From: Amylostereum areolatum
Lineage: Eukaryota > Basidiomycota > Agaricomycetes > Russulales > Stereaceae
NCBI GenBank assembly: GCA_012932865.1
Contig: SAXG01000002.1
Span: forward strand, 2,356,001-2,420,000
Direction: 5' to 3'
DNA: 64,000 nucleotides
Shown: piece after piece, positions 59,991 to 64,000 of the stretch
Numbering within the stretch: position 1 is the first letter of the stretch
Layout: each line of letters opens with the position of its first letter
Translations under genes and position numbers: made by a program
Notes under the pieces: model-generated
Told to the model about the DNA's origin: nothing
Database searches by the model: none
Seen by the model: only the letters and a program-made list of their open reading frames with translations

Positions 59991-62434
59991 ATGAGCGTCC
60001 CGGACACCCTTCGTTCCGCCCACGCAAACTACGCTGAGCTCGTCGGCTTACCCTCGTACACTTCCGCCCATTTCACCACTAGCAACAGTACGTGTCGAAG
60101 CTTTCCTTCGCTCTCTTTCGGCCCCCGGTTTCATCGTTTCAACCTCGTCGACTCACTCATAGACATCTCCCAGCGGTCCGCGTTACCTCCGTCATTCGCG
60201 ATCTTACCCGCAATGCAAAGCGATCTTCCGCGCGCACCCTCTTCATCCAATCCGATTCCAACGTGATCCTATCGCCGCCCCAGGACATCTCTGAAGATGT
60301 GAAATTATCCGCCGTTTCTGCCTCTGGAAAGCTCAGCGCCGTCCTTCGCGAAGTACCCGGCAGCGGGGACAAAAAGCGATTTGTCGAGGTTTGGAAGGAG
60401 GACACCATACAAGCGTCGATCGAAGTGACTAAAACCCATGGCGCATTCTACACCGATGGTATGTATACTGGACTGCGCCTTGACGTCGATCGTCCCTTTT
60501 CACGAACGTAGCGCAGATTATTATTCTTCATTGTCGTTCTCTCCGTCCGAAACCACCCTCGTGTACACCGCCGAAGCAAACGCTCCCACAGAAGACGACC
60601 CCGACCCTTTCGCCCGTTTCCGCTTCGTCCCCGACCTCGGAGAGGATCTATCTGGTCGCAAACGTCCATCCATCTTCCTCGTGAAGTGGGACCAAGATAC
60701 GGGCTCAGTTGTGAAAGCAATCACACCATCCGATGAAAGTGGCCTACCTCGCCTCCTCGGCCAGGCATCGTTCGCAGACGAACATACACTCGTCGTCACC
60801 GGCTTCGAGTACACGCCCGACGGCCGTTCCCTCGGAGTCCGTTCCTGTCCCAATCGCCCATCGGCCATCTGGAAGCTCTCTCTCCCGAGCTCAAACACAA
60901 CCCATGAAGGCGACACAATCACTGTCTCGTCCGCGTCCAAGGTTTCGGATCCGTCCAAAGCCGCACGTTCCCCTTACATATTCACGGACCCGGCCACAAA
61001 AACCACTACTCTGTACTGGTTCGCACATGCACTCGGTGGTGCGCATGCATCCTGCTCTACCCTTGAGTCTCTCGAGCTCACGACTGGGAAGCGTTCGACG
61101 TTGGTCCCATATGTGTCCAAGCCCCTGTCGTCGCTTATGGACGGGTTCACCGGCCTCTACACCGATTGGACACTCGTCGCAAAGCCGTTCGTGAACATCG
61201 GTGGACGGCGCTATGTCACATGCACCACAAGCCATCGCGCGGCCACCCTCGTCGTGCTATTCGATGCGGAGAAGCCGAACGCGATGCGTATACTCACCCC
61301 GCAAGATGAAGACCTCTGGTCATGGAAGTTGCTGGCCACAGATGGAGAAAGTCGCGTCCTTTGTACGAGGAGCTCTCCCACTGTTCCTCCGCACCTCGTG
61401 TTGGCCACCCTTACCGGTCTTGACCCACCCACCTGGCATGTGGTAGCAAACCCGACGTTGTCGCCCCGTCGTAAGCCATTAATGCTGCGCGTTGAACACA
61501 CAAATATTGAGGTGTTCATCTAGTCGAAAAGGCTCTTGGAGGTTTGAAAGGTTCCGTCGTGCAAGTTTCGGAACCTGTCGAGACGGTGGTCATCGAACAC
61601 CAGCCGAGTAGCAACGTGTCGCCTTTGGTCACGTACATTCACGGCGGTCCGCATAGTTCTATGTCGACCTCCTTCAGTGTTTTGCTCGTCGTTCTCGCCC
61701 TTGAAGGCTGTATGTCGCCTTGCATACCATCCCCGCCGGTGCGCTTACTTTAATCCTACAGACACGGTCCAGTCGCCAAATTACACGGGCTCTACGGGCT
61801 ACGGGGACGCATACGTGCAGGCGCTCGTTGGAAAGTGTGGCACACTCGACGTCGCAGACGTCATGCTTTCCGTGCAGAAACTTGTAGACCTTGGAAAGGC
61901 CGTACATGGACCAGGAAAGCAGCTAGCATATGGCGGCAGCCACGGGGGTTTCCTCAGTGGACATCGTAAATTTTCCCGTCCACTGCTCATTCCTGTGCAA
62001 CAACTAACGGTCCCCCAGTCGTTGGTCAACATCCAGACGTCTTTAGTGCAGCTGTGCTCTCGAACCCTGTCATCACGGCCATACCGGGCGACACAGACAT
62101 TCCGGATTGGTATTGGGCTGAGTTCATCCCCCGGGATATCCCCGCGCTCACCAAGGAGCAGTTTACGCCGGCACTCTATGAGGAGATATACGCGATGTCA
62201 CCGATAGCGCACGTCGGCAACGTCAAGGTACCCATTTTGCTCCTGATTGGACTCGCGGACAGGCGTGTGGCGAACACCCACGGGCTGGCCTTTTACCATG
62301 CTCTCAAAGCCCAAGGAAAGGAGGTGGCTATGCTTTGTTTTGAGGGGGAGAACCACTCGTTGAGTGGAGTTGAGTGTCAGAAGACGCATGTCTGCGCGGC
62401 TGTCGATTGGTTTGCAAAGGCGAAAAAGGAGTAG
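59991..62434 (+). CDS. Acylaminoacyl-peptidase-like serine peptidase (S9C)
   Basis: It removes N-acylated amino acids from peptides; a cytosolic prolyl-oligopeptidase relative. Six exons (59991-60087, 60174-60458, 60517-61470, 61524-61709, 61762-61965, 62019-62434) sum to 2142 nt, 713 aa, the usual length. The N-terminal half is the beta-propeller (LSAVSASGKLSAVLREV, DYYSSLSFSPSETTLVYTAE, GDTITVSSASK). The hydrolase domain has VTYIHGGPHSS (oxyanion), NYTGSTGYGDAYV, nucleophile Ser in LAYGGSHGGFL, Asp in LIGLADRRV and His in EGENHSLSG. No signal peptide. Its 3' end faces MET22 at 66 bp. Confidence 0.93.
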
Positions 62435-62500
62435 AGAGCTGGGAGCTCGCAATACGAATACAATTATCGAAACGTCGTCCTCTACAATCTATTTTGTACA

Positions 62501-63793
62501 TCATGAGGTACCTTCCTGACATCCAATGGTTCAAGGGTCAGCGCTAGGAAGAGTGCAGTGACAGTTATGCTCACCGTTGAGGCGTCCTGCTCCTTTACGA
62601 CACGAATGCCTTCGATGATTTTAGAATGCACGGCCTTCCCCGCAGCAATCACACCGAAGTTTTCTCCAAGAGTGCGCCCGAGGCCAAAGTCGAGCGACTG
62701 CCCGCGCATATCCGAAACAACGCCGCCCGCCTCCTCTACCAATAACGATCCTGCGGCATGATCCTACGCGAGTATTGAAGCGAGTCATGGGATCGGGGAA
62801 ATGAAGGAGGACGTACCCAAATTTTCTCGCGGTAGCCTACGCCAGTAGGCAGACGAAGGTAAACGCCTCCACCGTTATCGCCGCGCGCGAGCGCACAATA
62901 TTTTGCTTGTGAGTCCATGCGTACAGGTTCGCGCGTGACACCAAGGTGCTGAGCCACACGAGCATTTGTATCCAAGGCGGCGTGGGCTTTCTCCACCGAC
63001 TCGAGGAAGGACAATCCGTCCAGCGACAGTACGGGCATACGCAGCGGGATAGGCGGGATCGTCGATGATGCGGTGAGGGGAAGCTGGTGTGTGCCGCCGC
63101 CACGGACAGCGACGAAGAGGGCGCCGCGAGCGCCGTCAGGCGAGGCTGGGTCGAGCGGGAGGTTGGGGCAGCCGATGACGCCGAGTTGTACGCGAGCGTC
63201 GACGAGCAGTGCGAGACAGACCGCGTATTGTCCGCCACGGAGAAAACCTTTGGTTCCGTCAATCGGATCGAGAGTCCACATGCCTGGAAACAATTCAGAG
63301 AACTGGTATAAGCGACGGATGTCGGAGGAGGGACCTACGGCCGTTGCGTCCGCCTTCGTAGTTTCCTCTATCGATCGCCTGAAGTAGCTCGTCGGCACTC
63401 CAGCGTTTTCCCAGACCCCAGGTCGACTTTTCTCCCGCAAGAATCTGGGGTGACGGTTCTAGGACATCGTTTGCGAGCTGTGTAACGCGGTCGCGGAGCG
63501 TCTCGTTCACGCGCAAATCCGCGGCGTCTTCTTCTCCGACGATGGGGTCCGAGGGAAAAGCATGGCCAAGAATCGTGTTAATGACAGCCTGAGCAGAAAG
63601 ATCGGCCACTGGCACTTCGTCAATCCACGTAACACAATGTAGAGAGGATTTTTGTACCGGTTACGGGGGTCTTGTCATCCTTGACAAGGGTCTCTCCCTT
63701 GACGAGATTGTTGAAAACAGCAGTAGTGAGAGAACATGCACGTCGGACGGCAGCAATGGCGACAGCCTGCTCTGCAGCGAAGGGATCGGTCAT
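62501..63793 (-). CDS. MET22: 3'(2'),5'-bisphosphate nucleotidase (Hal2/Met22)
   Basis: It hydrolyses 3'-phosphoadenosine 5'-phosphate, a by-product of sulfate assimilation; Li+/Na+-sensitive, Mg-dependent. Exons 63658-63793, 63339-63614, 62817-63283, 62575-62763 and 62501-62515 sum to 1083 nt (360 aa), close to yeast Met22. Motifs: LVKDDKTPVTVPVADLSAQA (metal site), DPIVGEEDAADLR (EED), MWTLDPIDGTKGFLRGGQYA (DPIDGT), and WDHAAGSLLVEEAGGVVSD. If the last intron (gtgagc to gtcag) is not removed, the frame runs to 62482 and adds an unusual hydrophobic tail; I prefer the spliced form. The ATG is at 63793. Confidence 0.93.
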
Positions 63794-63951
63794 CGTGGCG
63801 AGTGAAAGGGATTAGACGTCGAGCTTACCGTCTGCATCGTCCAACGGTGCGACGTCGACGAGATGATTTCGCGATCGAATGGAGAGCGGTCACGTGGTGT
63901 GAATTTCTTGCCATCGCCGGCAGATTCTCGTTCCTCTTCGGCTTGACCACC

Positions 63952-64000
63952 ATGGCCTTGGACAATCTAACTCGCCACTACTCAAAAAGTCAGCAGCTCA
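63952..64000 (+). CDS. Start of an unidentified gene, cut by the window end
   Basis: An ATG in strong context (CCACCATGG) opens MALDNLTRHYSKSQQL, with no stop before the end. Its position, 158 bp from the MET22 start and divergent, fits a gene promoter. Too short to identify. Confidence 0.35.
   Translation, partial: MALDNLTRHYSKSQQL

Overview
The window is nuclear DNA from a filamentous basidiomycete, most likely a wood-decay polypore (Polyporales). Coding regions are GC-rich and cut by many introns of about 50 nt. The conserved genes (SLM1, SEC13, MEF1, OMA1, WDR48/bun107, ARH1, chitin deacetylase, MET22) are fungal orthologues, and several lineage-restricted Agaricomycete families occur. 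Genus-level placement is inference.

Layout. (1) 0.4-8.5 kb is a graveyard: split 14-3-3 remnants, two decayed copies of an unnamed family, one apparently intact 216-aa gene, and a short-chain dehydrogenase fossil. (2) 9.3-11.7 kb is almost pure minisatellite: a 44-bp array, two 15-bp arrays in opposite orientation, and a G-rich array. (3) 11.76-17.55 kb is a complete-looking non-LTR retrotransposon (ORF1 gag-like; ORF2 endonuclease, reverse transcriptase, RNase H) with an exact 16-bp target-site duplication. (4) 17.6-20.6 kb is non-coding and holds a 68-bp-arm hairpin. (5) 20.6-31.1 kb holds an inverted pair of one hypothetical family, enclosing divergent SLM1 and SEC13 plus an NmrA-like gene. 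(6) 31.2-48.9 kb is dense with housekeeping genes: MEF1 and OMA1 share a divergent promoter, then an HNH protein, a CipC/DUF3759 protein, WDR48, ARH1, a second NmrA-like gene and a chitin deacetylase. (7) 50-59 kb is lineage-specific: a tandem pair of small Cys-rich genes, two hypothetical genes, and a HAD-like plus casein-kinase-1-like fusion followed by a duplicated kinase tail. (8) 59-64 kb has a small membrane protein, an acylaminoacyl-peptidase (S9C) and the 3'(2'),5'-bisphosphate nucleotidase MET22.

There is no single pathway cluster. Themes are mitochondrial quality and translation (MEF1, OMA1, ARH1), membrane and traffic functions (SLM1, SEC13), and redox/cell-wall genes. Five to six otherwise conserved genes carry one-base reading-frame breaks, mostly beside short homopolymers, which hints at residual assembly indels; gene models there should be read with that in mind. 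Exon structures were worked out by hand from splice signals, frame and family similarity, and in most cases the exon lengths sum to a multiple of three.
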